Below are positions 8,049 to 14,639 of a DNA stretch of 18,647 nucleotides, in pieces (the first letter of the stretch is position 1; every line of letters starts with the position of its first letter). The position numbers and the translations under genes are program-made. The notes under the pieces are model-generated. The model did not search any database. It was not told the origin of the DNA and worked only from the letters and a program-made list of their open reading frames with translations. Origin of the DNA: an uncultured Bacteroidales bacterium (GTDB lineage Bacteria; Bacteroidota; Bacteroidia; Bacteroidales; UBA932); NCBI GenBank assembly GCA_934675095.1, contig CAKUPC010000039.1, positions 1 to 18,647 on the forward strand, read 5' to 3'.

Positions 8049-9089
8049 ATGAGATTTGGTGATATTGTCGGAAATGACGCGCTCAAGCGCACTCTCGTGT
8101 CAATGGCAGACAGCGGGAGGGTTCCGCACGCGATGCTTCTCTACGAGAACGACGGCTGCGGGGCGGTCGCGCTTGCCCTCGCGTTCCTGCAATATCTCAA
8201 CTGCCGCCGGCGTTCCGGGGGCGAGGCCTGCGGGGAATGCCCGTCCTGCCGTCAGATGTCCAAACTGATTCACCCGGACGTGCATTTCGTCTTTCCCGTG
8301 AACAAGAGTTCCAAGGTGAGCGGCGACAAGCCCATATCGGATGCCTTTCTGACTTATTGGCGGCAGCTGGTGCTCGACAATCCCTATTTCCGCGAGGATG
8401 ACCTTCAGGAGGCTCTTGGAATCGAGGGAAAGAAAGGCGAGATTGCGCTGCAGGAGGCCAAGTCGATAATCTCGAAGATGTCTCTCACGTCTGTTGAGGA
8501 CGGATACAAGGCTGTTCTGTGCTATCTTCCCGAGAAGATGAACCCCACGGCCGCGAACAAGCTGCTGAAGCTCGTGGAGGAGCCGCCGGAGAAAACCGTG
8601 TTCGTGTTCGTCACCCACGCTCCGGAGAAGATGATGCAGACCGTGTTCTCGCGCTGTCAGAGTATGCGCGTCCTGCCGCTCACGAAAGAGGAGGCGGCGA
8701 AGGTGCGCGGTGAGGAACGCCCGAATGAGGAGTTCTTCCCGATGGTTTCCTCGTTGCTCGACTGCGTGGCGCGCCGGGACCTGCTCCATGCCCTTGAGGT
8801 GGGGGAGGCTGCGGCCGCGCTTCCTTCAAGAGAGAAGCAGAAGTCGTTCTGCGCCTATCTCTCGTCCTGCCTGCGCCGGATTTTCCTTACCGGGCAGGGA
8901 CAGGAAGGACTTGCCGGCGTGCTGCCGGAGGAAAAGTCCTTCTATCAGACCGCGTCGGCAAGGTTCGGCGCCGCGTTCTGCATGAAGGTCGAGGCCGCCA
9001 TAGACAGGACGGTCTCGCTCCTGGACAGGAATGTTAATTCGAAGATTCTGTTCTGCGACCTCGTGGACAGGATTTTCGTCGCTATATAA
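8049..9089 (+). CDS. holB: DNA polymerase III delta' subunit (clamp-loader)
   Basis: Clamp-loader subunit that, with gamma/tau and delta, opens the sliding clamp at the replication fork. It has 346 residues from the ATG at 8049, which starts the family's typical MRFGDIVGNDALK. The upstream in-frame part of the open frame is the other-frame shadow of the prenyl synthase and is excluded. The zinc module is complete (Cys52, Cys61, Cys64, Cys67: ACGECPSC), and the SRC motif carrying the arginine finger is present (Ser201-Arg202-Cys203 in TVFSRCQSMR). The P-loop position reads ENDGCGAVALALA and lacks the catalytic Lys, as expected for delta' proteins that do not hydrolyse ATP. PTAANKLLKLVEEPP is also typical. 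The ricT gene begins 10 bp after the stop, so they share a transcript. Confidence 0.95.
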   Translation: MRFGDIVGNDALKRTLVSMADSGRVPHAMLLYENDGCGAVALALAFLQYLNCRRRSGGEACGECPSCRQMSKLIHPDVHFVFPVNKSSKVSGDKPISDAFLTYWRQLVLDNPYFREDDLQEALGIEGKKGEIALQEAKSIISKMSLTSVEDGYKAVLCYLPEKMNPTAANKLLKLVEEPPEKTVFVFVTHAPEKMMQTVFSRCQSMRVLPLTKEEAAKVRGEERPNEEFFPMVSSLLDCVARRDLLHALEVGEAAAALPSREKQKSFCAYLSSCLRRIFLTGQGQEGLAGVLPEEKSFYQTASARFGAAFCMKVEAAIDRTVSLLDRNVNSKILFCDLVDRIFVAI

Positions 9090-9099
9090 AAACACATTT

Positions 9100-10392
9100 A
9101 TGGAAAACAACGATAACGAAGCAAAAAAATACGACTGCTCGCGCGGATGCACCGTGGAAAGGAGCGACGAGGGCGAGCTGAACTGCCGCTACAGGCCGGG
9201 ATGCTGCAAGATGGAGGTCTATGACTGGCTTCCGAGGGTGGCGCAGGAACAGTATAAGGACTTCTTCGAGGTCCGTTTCAAGAACACCCGGAAGGGGATT
9301 TACTACAACGCTTCCGGCCAGAGCATCAAGACCGGCGACCTTGTCGTGGTTGAGGCCACGACCGGACATGACCTCGGCATCGTGACGCTTGAGGGTGCCA
9401 TAGTAGCGCGCCAGATGAAGTGCCGCAAGCTGGATCCCGCCGCCGGAGACTACAAGAAGATTTACCGCAAGGCCAAGGTCTATGACCTCGAAAAGTGGCA
9501 GGAGGCCATCGACCGCGAGCAGGAGACGATGATACGCTCCCGCCAGATTGCCGCCGAGCTCGGTTTGGAGATGAAAATCGGGGATGTGGAGTTTCAGGGC
9601 GACGGAACCAAGGCCATATTCTACTACATCGCCGACGGGCGCGTGGATTTCCGCCAGCTCATCAAGGTCTTTGCCGACGAGTTCCACATCCGCATCGAGA
9701 TGAAGCAGATCGGCGCACGGCAGGAGGCAGGGCTTATCGGCGGGCTGGGGATATGCGGCCGCGAGCTGTGCTGCTCCAACTACATCTCCACTTTCCAGTC
9801 GATTTCCACCTCCGCCGCGAGGCTTCAGGACCTTTCCCTCAACCCGCAGAAGCTTGCCGGGCAGTGCGGAAAGCTCAAGTGCTGCCTCAACTACGAGACG
9901 GCTTCCTACATGGACGCGCAGTCGCGCATCCCTAAGGTCGCCAACCCGCTTGAATTCCAGGATGGGCTCGCCTACCTGATGAAGACCGACATTCTGCGCG
10001 AGGTCATGTATTTTTCCTACGACAAGTTCTCGCAGGCAAATATGTTTCCGCTTTCGGCGATAGAGGTCAGGGAAATCCAGAAGATGAACCGCGATGGCAT
10101 CAAGCCGGAATCTCTCAAGTCCGAGCCTGAGCCTGTCGCACCGGAGTTCGTCACCGCAGTCGGGGACGACAGCATCTCGCGCTTCGACAATGTGGGCCGT
10201 CGCAGGAAGAAGTCCCGTGGCGGACGCGGACAGAACGGAAATGGTGGCCAGAACGGCGGTGACCGCGGCAACGGCGGCAGGAACGGCGGACAGCGCGGCG
10301 GCCGGAACAGGAACCGCGGCAACAATCAGAACCAGAATAAAGAACAGGACGGAAATGGGAAAGGACAAGCTCCGAAAGTTCAGGGAGAATGA
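9100..10392 (+). CDS. ricT: PSP1-domain, iron-sulfur protein RicT (YaaT-like) with RGG-like tail
   Basis: Homologue of Bacillus RicT, part of the Ric (YaaT-YlbF-YmcA) complex linked to [4Fe-4S] binding and RNA processing; its partners in Bacteroidota are uncertain. The protein has 430 residues from the ATG at 9100; the in-frame ATG at 9031 lies inside holB and is rejected. The PSP1 core spans about 45-300. Cysteines occur in three groups: N-terminal (13, 17, 29, 35, 36), CGRELCC (219, 224, 225) and QCGKLKCCLNYE (256, 261, 262); the last two are the family signature. Residues 367-430 are a basic, Gly/Asn/Arg-rich tail with RGG and GRN repeats, probably disordered and RNA-binding. The last 38 bp overlap the start of trmB in another frame, so the two are translationally close and possibly coupled. 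Confidence 0.88.
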   Translation: MENNDNEAKKYDCSRGCTVERSDEGELNCRYRPGCCKMEVYDWLPRVAQEQYKDFFEVRFKNTRKGIYYNASGQSIKTGDLVVVEATTGHDLGIVTLEGAIVARQMKCRKLDPAAGDYKKIYRKAKVYDLEKWQEAIDREQETMIRSRQIAAELGLEMKIGDVEFQGDGTKAIFYYIADGRVDFRQLIKVFADEFHIRIEMKQIGARQEAGLIGGLGICGRELCCSNYISTFQSISTSAARLQDLSLNPQKLAGQCGKLKCCLNYETASYMDAQSRIPKVANPLEFQDGLAYLMKTDILREVMYFSYDKFSQANMFPLSAIEVREIQKMNRDGIKPESLKSEPEPVAPEFVTAVGDDSISRFDNVGRRRKKSRGGRGQNGNGGQNGGDRGNGGRNGGQRGGRNRNRGNNQNQNKEQDGNGKGQAPKVQGE

Positions 10393-11194
10393 GACCTTCT
10401 CCTGTCTGCTCCAGCCCTCGGCCGACGATGTCCTCGTGGGAGTGAAGGGTGACGACATGGCGGGGAATGACGGCATCGGACAGAACGGTGAGTCCATGAA
10501 GAGGGACGGAACATTGAAGGATCACCCGATTAAGGGGCATTGGGCCTCCGATTTCTTCGGAAACGACAACCCCATAGTCGTCGAACTCGGCTGCGGCAAG
10601 GGGGAATACACCATAGACCTCGCCTTGCGCAACCCTGCAATCAACTACATCGGCGTTGACATCAAGGGCGCGCGGCTGTGGAAGGGCGCTAAGTACGCCG
10701 AGGAGCATCATCTTCCGAACGTCGCGTTCCTTCGCACGAGAATCGAGTTCATCGGGGCTCTTTTCGGAAAGGATGAGATTTCGGAGGTCTGGATTACCTT
10801 CGCGGACCCTCAGATAGGCCGGGAGAAGAAGAGGCTGACCTCTCCGCTGTTCCTGGAGCGTTACCGGGGCTTCCTCAAACCCGGCGGCATCGTCCATCTC
10901 AAGACCGACAGCCGCTACCTTCACGAGTATTCCCGTGCCATTGCCGAGCAGAACGGCCTGAAGATTCTCGCCTGCGCCACCGACATCTACGGGACCGACC
11001 GCAAGCGTCTTGTCGAAAGTCCGCTCGCCTCGGTTTCCGGCCCTGACGCGGTCAAAGCCCTGTTCGAGGTGCAGACCTACTATGAGCAGCAGTATCTCGC
11101 GAAGGGCATCGACATCACCTACCTGGCCTTCACCATCGACCACGAGGGCTCCTACCTTAGCCCCGACTGGAATGAATCCCTCTATGAGAGGTAA
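10355..11194 (+). CDS. trmB: tRNA (guanine-N7-)-methyltransferase TrmB
   Basis: Uses SAM to methylate G46 in the variable loop of tRNA. It has 279 residues from the ATG at 10355. MGKDKLRKF is the usual start in Bacteroidota TrmB proteins, so the longer open frame back to 10094 is a shadow inside ricT. The SAM motif is VVELGCGKGEY (Glu77-Gly83), followed by the acidic strand (YIGVDIKG), the TrmB motif FADPQIGREKKRL (Asp151, Pro152) and HLKTDSRYLHEY near the end of the fold. Residues of about 28-52 (GVKGDDMAGNDGIGQNGES) look like an insertion between the N-terminal QPSADDV block and the HPIKGHW block, which are normally close together. It overlaps ricT by 38 bp and converges on smpB with only 42 bp between them. 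Confidence 0.93.
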   Translation: MGKDKLRKFRENETFSCLLQPSADDVLVGVKGDDMAGNDGIGQNGESMKRDGTLKDHPIKGHWASDFFGNDNPIVVELGCGKGEYTIDLALRNPAINYIGVDIKGARLWKGAKYAEEHHLPNVAFLRTRIEFIGALFGKDEISEVWITFADPQIGREKKRLTSPLFLERYRGFLKPGGIVHLKTDSRYLHEYSRAIAEQNGLKILACATDIYGTDRKRLVESPLASVSGPDAVKALFEVQTYYEQQYLAKGIDITYLAFTIDHEGSYLSPDWNESLYER

Positions 11195-11236
11195 AGAAAA
11201 AGCGGATTGCTGCGTTACGCTCCTTGGCGGATGTGA

Positions 11237-11689
11237 CTAAGACCTGTCAAGTTCGCGGCGTAGATCTTTCTCTTTGATTGATTGTCTTTTATCGTACTCC
11301 TTCTTGCCTCGCGCAAGGGCGATGAGCAGCTTGGCGTAGCCGTTGTCCGCGATGTAGAGCTTTACGGCGACGATTGTGAGCCCCTTTTCCTTGACCGCCC
11401 GGCTGAGCTTGCCGAGTTCGCGCTTTGTCAGAAGCAGTTTCCGGTCGCGCCTCGGGTCGTGGGCTCCCCAGGTGCATCCCCACCAGTAGTCTGCGATATG
11501 CATGTTCTTGACGTAAAGTTCCCCGTTGTTGAAATAGCAGAAACTGTCCACGAGTGAGGCTTTTCCTGCCCTGATGGACTTTATTTCCGTCCCCGTGAGC
11601 ACGATGCCGGCCTGAAAGGTCTCGATGAACTCAAAGTCAAACGAGGCTCTTCTGTTCTTTATTTCGACATTGCTCTTCTGTTTCGGCAT
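11237..11689 (-). CDS. smpB: SsrA-binding protein SmpB (trans-translation)
   Basis: Binds tmRNA and takes it to stalled ribosomes. It has 150 residues from the minus-strand ATG at 11689; the open frame extends further back but only [17 protein letters not shown] matches the family start. Key segments are [38 protein letters not shown], the RNA-contacting [34 protein letters not shown], and the C-terminal basic tail ([12 protein letters not shown]) that probes the empty mRNA channel. The length is typical. It is divergent from miaA across a 130-bp gap that holds a symmetric promoter pair. tmRNA itself (ssrA) is not in the window. Confidence 0.96.
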   Translation of the reverse strand: MPKQKSNVEIKNRRASFDFEFIETFQAGIVLTGTEIKSIRAGKASLVDSFCYFNNGELYVKNMHIADYWWGCTWGAHDPRRDRKLLLTKRELGKLSRAVKEKGLTIVAVKLYIADNGYAKLLIALARGKKEYDKRQSIKEKDLRRELDRS

Positions 11690-11728
11690 GATAAGTTTCC
11701 TTTTTGTCGTCTCCGGACATCCCGGCAT

Positions 11729-11759
11729 TTTGAATATAGCCTGCAAATTTATAAATTTG
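11729..11759 (+). promoter_or_regulatory. miaA promoter (plus-strand half of a symmetric divergent pair)
   Basis: TTTG at 11729-11732, 19 bp, TAAATTTG at 11752-11759. The start would be near 11765, about 55 nt before the miaA ATG at 11820. The two -7 elements abut back to back as CAAATTTATAAATTTG (11744-11759), and the two -33 elements are equally distant from its centre. Confidence 0.75.
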
Positions 11760-11774
11760 TCCTCAACTGACAAA
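11744..11774 (-). promoter_or_regulatory. smpB promoter (minus-strand half of a symmetric divergent pair)
   Basis: On the minus strand: TTTG (plus 11771-11774), 19 bp, TAAATTTG (plus 11744-11751), an exact Bacteroidota consensus. Transcription would start near 11738, giving a leader of about 50 nt for smpB. Its -7 element forms one half of a 16-bp palindrome shared with the miaA promoter. Confidence 0.75.
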
Positions 11775-11819
11775 GCCCTGCGGAGGATTTTGTCGTGAAC
11801 CTGCGAATATAAGTTACAG

Positions 11820-12836
11820 ATGAAAAAGAATTTCACCCCCATACCCGAACCCGCGCCGCTTCCGCCGGCGGAGAACATTGACTTCGCTGCCATATATAAT
11901 AAATATGTATCCGGCGAAATCGACATAATCTGCGTCATAGGACCCACGGCCTCGGGGAAGACGAGATATGCCGTCGCGCTCGCAAGGGAAATCAACCGCC
12001 TCGCCGGAAAGCCGGTCGCCGAGATAATTTCCGCCGACTCGCGTCAGGTCTATCGCGGAATGGACATCGGGACGGGAAAGGACTTGGCTGAATATGAGGA
12101 AATCCCGTGGCATCTGATGAACATCGTAGATGCCGGGACGAAATACAACATCTACGAATATCAGCGTGATTTCGAATCCGCCTACAGGGACATCCGCGCC
12201 CGTGGCTGCGTCCCCGTCCTGTGCGGCGGCTCCGGGCTCTATGTCGAGGCGGCCACCTGCGGCTATTCCCTGCCGGATGTTCCTGAAAACAAGAAACTTC
12301 GCGAGGAAATGGAAAAGCTCCCGACCGAGGAACTGATAGCGAAACTCGCCGCCCTGAAGCCGCTGCACAACAGCACCGACTACGACACCCGCAAGCGCCT
12401 CATCCGTGCCCTCGAAATCGCCGTCTATGAGTCGGAGCATCCCGTCACCCGCACGGCATATCTCCCGAAAAAGGCCTACTACATCGGCACGCTCGTCACC
12501 CGCGAGATACGCAACGCCCGAATCGATGCTCGCCTCGACGCCCGCCTCCGCGAAGGCATGGAAGAGGAAATCCGCGGCCTCATCGACGGCTCCCCCGAGC
12601 GCACCGACCCGCTCACGGGCAGTACCGTCCCCGCCCGCGCGCCCATCCCCGCCGCCGACCTCATCTATTACGGCCTCGAATACAAGTTCGTAACCTTATA
12701 TATAAAGGGAGAACTCACCTTCGACGAAATGAAGTCCCGCCTCGCCATAGCAATCCACCAGTTCGCCAAGCGCCAGATGACCTGGTTCCGCGGCATGGAA
12801 CGCCAAGGCATCCGCATCCACTGGACTAAAGTTTGA
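11820..12836 (+). CDS. miaA: tRNA dimethylallyltransferase (MiaA family, probably the divergent second paralogue)
   Basis: Transfers dimethylallyl from DMAPP to A37 of tRNAs reading U-starting codons. It has 338 residues. The P-loop GPTASGKT is at 41-48; [18 protein letters not shown] at 70-87 holds the catalytic Asp73. [22 protein letters not shown] and the C-terminal KRQMTWFRG, which contacts the tRNA, are all present. Two things depart from standard MiaA. A Pro-rich N-terminal extension of about 35 residues precedes the P-loop, and GTGKDLAEY replaces the usual GTAKP-type sequence. Bacteroidota often carry two MiaA-type genes, and this one looks like the less standard form; that is inference. 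The ATG at 11820 fits the promoter distance. Its 3' end converges on metK. Confidence 0.9.
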   Translation: MKKNFTPIPEPAPLPPAENIDFAAIYNKYVSGEIDIICVIGPTASGKTRYAVALAREINRLAGKPVAEIISADSRQVYRGMDIGTGKDLAEYEEIPWHLMNIVDAGTKYNIYEYQRDFESAYRDIRARGCVPVLCGGSGLYVEAATCGYSLPDVPENKKLREEMEKLPTEELIAKLAALKPLHNSTDYDTRKRLIRALEIAVYESEHPVTRTAYLPKKAYYIGTLVTREIRNARIDARLDARLREGMEEEIRGLIDGSPERTDPLTGSTVPARAPIPAADLIYYGLEYKFVTLYIKGELTFDEMKSRLAIAIHQFAKRQMTWFRGMERQGIRIHWTKV

Positions 12837-12973
12837 CGGGGCTCCTAAAAGGCGACCTGCTGCGTTGAATGTCTTGATGAAATCCTCACAACCATCAGGT
12901 TGCTGCGGTATTCATCTTCACCATCCGCCTTGCATCTCATCCTTTTATGCATCCCCTTATTCTCAGAAGTTAG
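12837..12973. other. Convergent miaA/metK gap
   Basis: The 137 bp between two gene ends contain no credible gene. The only stem seen is CAACC (12889-12893) with GGTTG (12898-12902) around 4 nt, lacking a T-tract. No convincing terminator was found for either gene. Confidence 0.5.
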
Positions 12974-14323
12974 TTATAGTATGAATGCCTCCTTGACGAG
13001 TCTCACGCTGTCGAGGAGTTCCCAGCCGAAGAACTGGACTTCCTTGCGGGTGCGGACACCGTGGCGGACGAGCTCGACTTCGGCGCGGTACGGCTTGCGG
13101 CCCACGTGACCGTAGGCGGCGGTCGGCTCGTAAATAGGGTTCTTCAGACCGAACTTCTCGATAATCTTCGCCGGGCGCAGGTCGAACAGCTCCCCGATTT
13201 TCTCCGCTATGAAAGCATCGCTGAACCTCCTTCCCTTGAACTCGGAACCCTGCACGCCGGCCTCATCGACTGCGGCGGTGCCGTAGCTGTTCACGAAGAT
13301 GCTGACCGGACGCGCCACGCCGATTGCGTAGGAAATCTGAACCAGAAGTTCGTCCGCCACTCCCGCCGCCACAAGGTTCTTCGCTATGTAGCGCGCCGCG
13401 TATGCCGCCGAGCGGTCAACCTTTGAAGGGTCCTTGCCGGAGAAGGCTCCGCCGCCGTGGGCTCCGCGTCCGCCGTATGTATCAACTATAATCTTGCGAC
13501 CAGTGAGTCCCGTGTCCCCGTGCGGGCCGCCGATGACGAACTTGCCTGTCGGGTTCACATGAAGGATGAATCCCTGCGGGTTCGCGTGCGCGTCGAACAC
13601 CCCGTGGAAAAGAGCGGCGGTGTCGGGATGCAGTTCCTTCAGCATTTCAGGGATGAGGATTTCCTCCACATCTTTGCGGATTTTTGACTGCATGAAGAAA
13701 TCGTCCGGGAGGAACTCGTCGTGCTGGGTGGAAATCACAATCGTGTGAACCCTCGCCGGCTTTCCAGTCTCTCCGTCATATTCTATGGTAAACTGCGACT
13801 TCGCGTCCGGACGGAGATACGGCATCCTCGAATCCTTCTCCCTGCGTATCCTCGCGAGCACCCGGAGCGCGAGATGCGAGAGGTACAGCGGAAGCGGCAT
13901 ATAGTCCTCCGTCTCCCTGTTGGCATATCCGAACATCATCCCCTGGTCTCCGGCACCCTGCGCGTCCGCCTCGTCCTCCACGTTCCGGTCCTTGCCGACC
14001 ACTCCCCGGTTTATGTCCGCCGACTGCTCGTGCAGGGTGCTCATCACTCCGCAGGAATTGCCGTCGAAGCGGTAGTCGGCCTTGTTGTAGCCGATGCGGT
14101 TCACGGTGTCGCGCACGACCTTCTGGATGTCAACGTATGCGTCCTCCGAGCGCACCTCTCCGCCCACAATCACAAGTCCCGTCGAGCAGAAAGTCTCGCA
14201 GGCAACCTTTGCCTCCGGATCCTGCCGGAGAAACTCGTCAAGTATCGCGTCTGAAATCTGGTCCGAAACCTTGTCCGGATGTCCCTCGGAAACCGACTCC
14301 GAAGTAAAAAGATAATTGTTCAT
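12974..14323 (-). CDS. metK: S-adenosylmethionine synthetase
   Basis: Makes SAM from methionine and ATP in the cytoplasm. It has 449 residues from the minus-strand ATG at 14323 ([14 protein letters not shown]). Signatures are GHPDK (14-18), [11 protein letters not shown] (123-133) and the P-loop-like [10 protein letters not shown] (290-299). It is longer than the 384-residue E. coli enzyme; extra residues lie around the middle (about 150-260) and at the C-terminus ([21 protein letters not shown]), as commonly seen in Bacteroidota. The frame stays open back to 14410, but that part encodes the leader hairpin and its U-tract and is not conserved-looking, so it is excluded. The promoter is near 14493-14522, leaving a leader of about 165 nt with a terminator-like hairpin just before the start codon. 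Confidence 0.96.
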   Translation of the reverse strand: MNNYLFTSESVSEGHPDKVSDQISDAILDEFLRQDPEAKVACETFCSTGLVIVGGEVRSEDAYVDIQKVVRDTVNRIGYNKADYRFDGNSCGVMSTLHEQSADINRGVVGKDRNVEDEADAQGAGDQGMMFGYANRETEDYMPLPLYLSHLALRVLARIRREKDSRMPYLRPDAKSQFTIEYDGETGKPARVHTIVISTQHDEFLPDDFFMQSKIRKDVEEILIPEMLKELHPDTAALFHGVFDAHANPQGFILHVNPTGKFVIGGPHGDTGLTGRKIIVDTYGGRGAHGGGAFSGKDPSKVDRSAAYAARYIAKNLVAAGVADELLVQISYAIGVARPVSIFVNSYGTAAVDEAGVQGSEFKGRRFSDAFIAEKIGELFDLRPAKIIEKFGLKNPIYEPTAAYGHVGRKPYRAEVELVRHGVRTRKEVQFFGWELLDSVRLVKEAFIL

Positions 14324-14489
14324 ATAGCCTATAAAAAATAAAACTTCACATAAGAAATATGTGAAGCCGCTATAAAAACACACTGTCAGGTCACCTGTGA
14401 CCTTCATCACATTTTAGCATTTTTTCGAGTGGTTGCAAGCAGACAAATCTCTCCACATATTTCGTATTTCCCCTCGTTTCCGAATGGGA
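14324..14489 (-). promoter_or_regulatory. Candidate attenuator/riboswitch leader of metK
   Basis: A leader of about 165 nt on the minus strand with several structures. (a) A 5' hairpin at plus 14469-14489 with stem halves UCCC/GGGA and UUCG/CGAG, one bulged A and a GAAA tetraloop. (b) GAAAUAUGUGGAG (14451-14463) can form 13 pairs, one of them G-U, with CUUCACAUAUUUC (14354-14366), which includes the 5' arm of the terminator: an antiterminator. (c) GUGG within that same strand can instead pair with CCAC at 14429-14432. (d) GCAACC (14431-14436) and GCUAAA (14413-14418) lie in the unpaired middle, in the order of the SAM-I core. (e) A 6-bp hairpin AGGUCA/UGACCU at 14388-14403. The ligand is not shown by the sequence; SAM is inferred from the gene. 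Confidence 0.55.
14332..14366 (-). terminator. Terminator-like hairpin in the metK leader
   Basis: On the minus strand, CUUCACAUA (plus 14358-14366) pairs with UAUGUGAAG (14344-14352) around a 5-nt loop. Flanking G-U pairs can extend it, and UUUUAUUUUUUA follows at once. It lies between the promoter and the metK ATG, 21 nt from the start, so if it works it cuts off metK transcription itself. The plus-strand orientation has no T-tract. Confidence 0.7.
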
Positions 14490-14492
14490 GTG

Positions 14493-14522
14493 CAAAGGTA
14501 CATAAAAATTTAATATTCCAAA
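14493..14522 (-). promoter_or_regulatory. metK promoter
   Basis: On the minus strand: TTTG (plus 14519-14522), 18 bp, TACCTTTG (plus 14493-14500) followed by C, a very typical Bacteroidota -7 element. The spacer is one base shorter than in the other exact promoters here. It implies a start near 14488. Confidence 0.65.
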
Positions 14523-14556
14523 GAAAAAATCGTAAAAAACGATAAATTTTCAAAAT

Positions 14557-14585
14557 ATCGCGACATAATTTCTTAAAGTCGCGAT
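14557..14585. repeat. 8-bp inverted repeat in the TonB-receptor promoter (operator candidate)
   Basis: ATCGCGAC (14557-14564) and GTCGCGAT (14578-14585) are exact reverse complements separated by 13 AT-rich bases. They flank the probable -33 element of the receptor promoter and stand apart from their AT-rich surroundings by being GC-rich. A dimeric regulator site is the natural reading; no regulator gene is in the window. Confidence 0.6.
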
Positions 14586-14600
14586 TCTGACATACATTTG
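14569..14600 (+). promoter_or_regulatory. Promoter of the TonB-dependent receptor operon
   Basis: TACATTTG at 14593-14600 matches the -7 consensus. At -33 only TTTC (14569-14572, 20-bp spacer) is available, a one-base mismatch. The start would be near 14606, about 35 nt before the ATG at 14640. The weak -33 and the flanking inverted repeat suggest a regulated promoter. Confidence 0.55.
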
Positions 14601-14639
14601 TGGGATAAAACCAAAACATTTTTCATTAATTCAACCCTT

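Noticed and set aside
10094..10354. Upstream extension of TrmB inside ricT
   Set aside because: The translated sequence is an Ala/Thr/Arg-rich shadow of the RicT tail, and the conserved TrmB start is the ATG at 10355.
9082..10497. 471-codon minus-strand open frame opposite ricT
   Set aside because: It is a shadow of a GC-rich gene; the Ala/Val/Leu-rich translation shows no family motifs, while the plus strand encodes a well-formed RicT.
11195..12902. A shared 9-mer TGCTGCGTT in the trmB/smpB gap (11208) and the miaA/metK gap (12858), with a similar TTGCTGCGGT at 12901
   Set aside because: Both lie in convergent gene ends, which is curious, but the matches are short, the flanks differ and no hairpin or repeat unit could be defined.
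14324..14410. In-frame N-terminal extension of MetK starting at 14410 or 14407
   Set aside because: It is encoded by the terminator-like hairpin and U-tract, and MetK proteins start at the [13 protein letters not shown] block.
14414..14458. A 14-codon minus-strand reading frame in the metK leader (MWRDLSACNHSKKC) that could be a leader peptide
   Set aside because: It has no methionine codons beyond the start, so attenuation by methionyl-tRNA supply is not supported, and it overlaps the region better explained as RNA structure.
14413..14460. Assignment of the metK leader to SAM-I or SAM-II outright
   Set aside because: GCAACC...UGCUAAA and GUGGAGAGA resemble SAM-I pieces and UUGCA...GCUAAAA resembles SAM-II, but the P2/P3 helices of SAM-I and the closing P1 of SAM-II cannot be formed cleanly.
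14529..14543. ATCGT/ACGAT 5-bp inverted repeat upstream of the metK promoter
   Set aside because: It is short and set in a run of A bases, so it is likely by chance.
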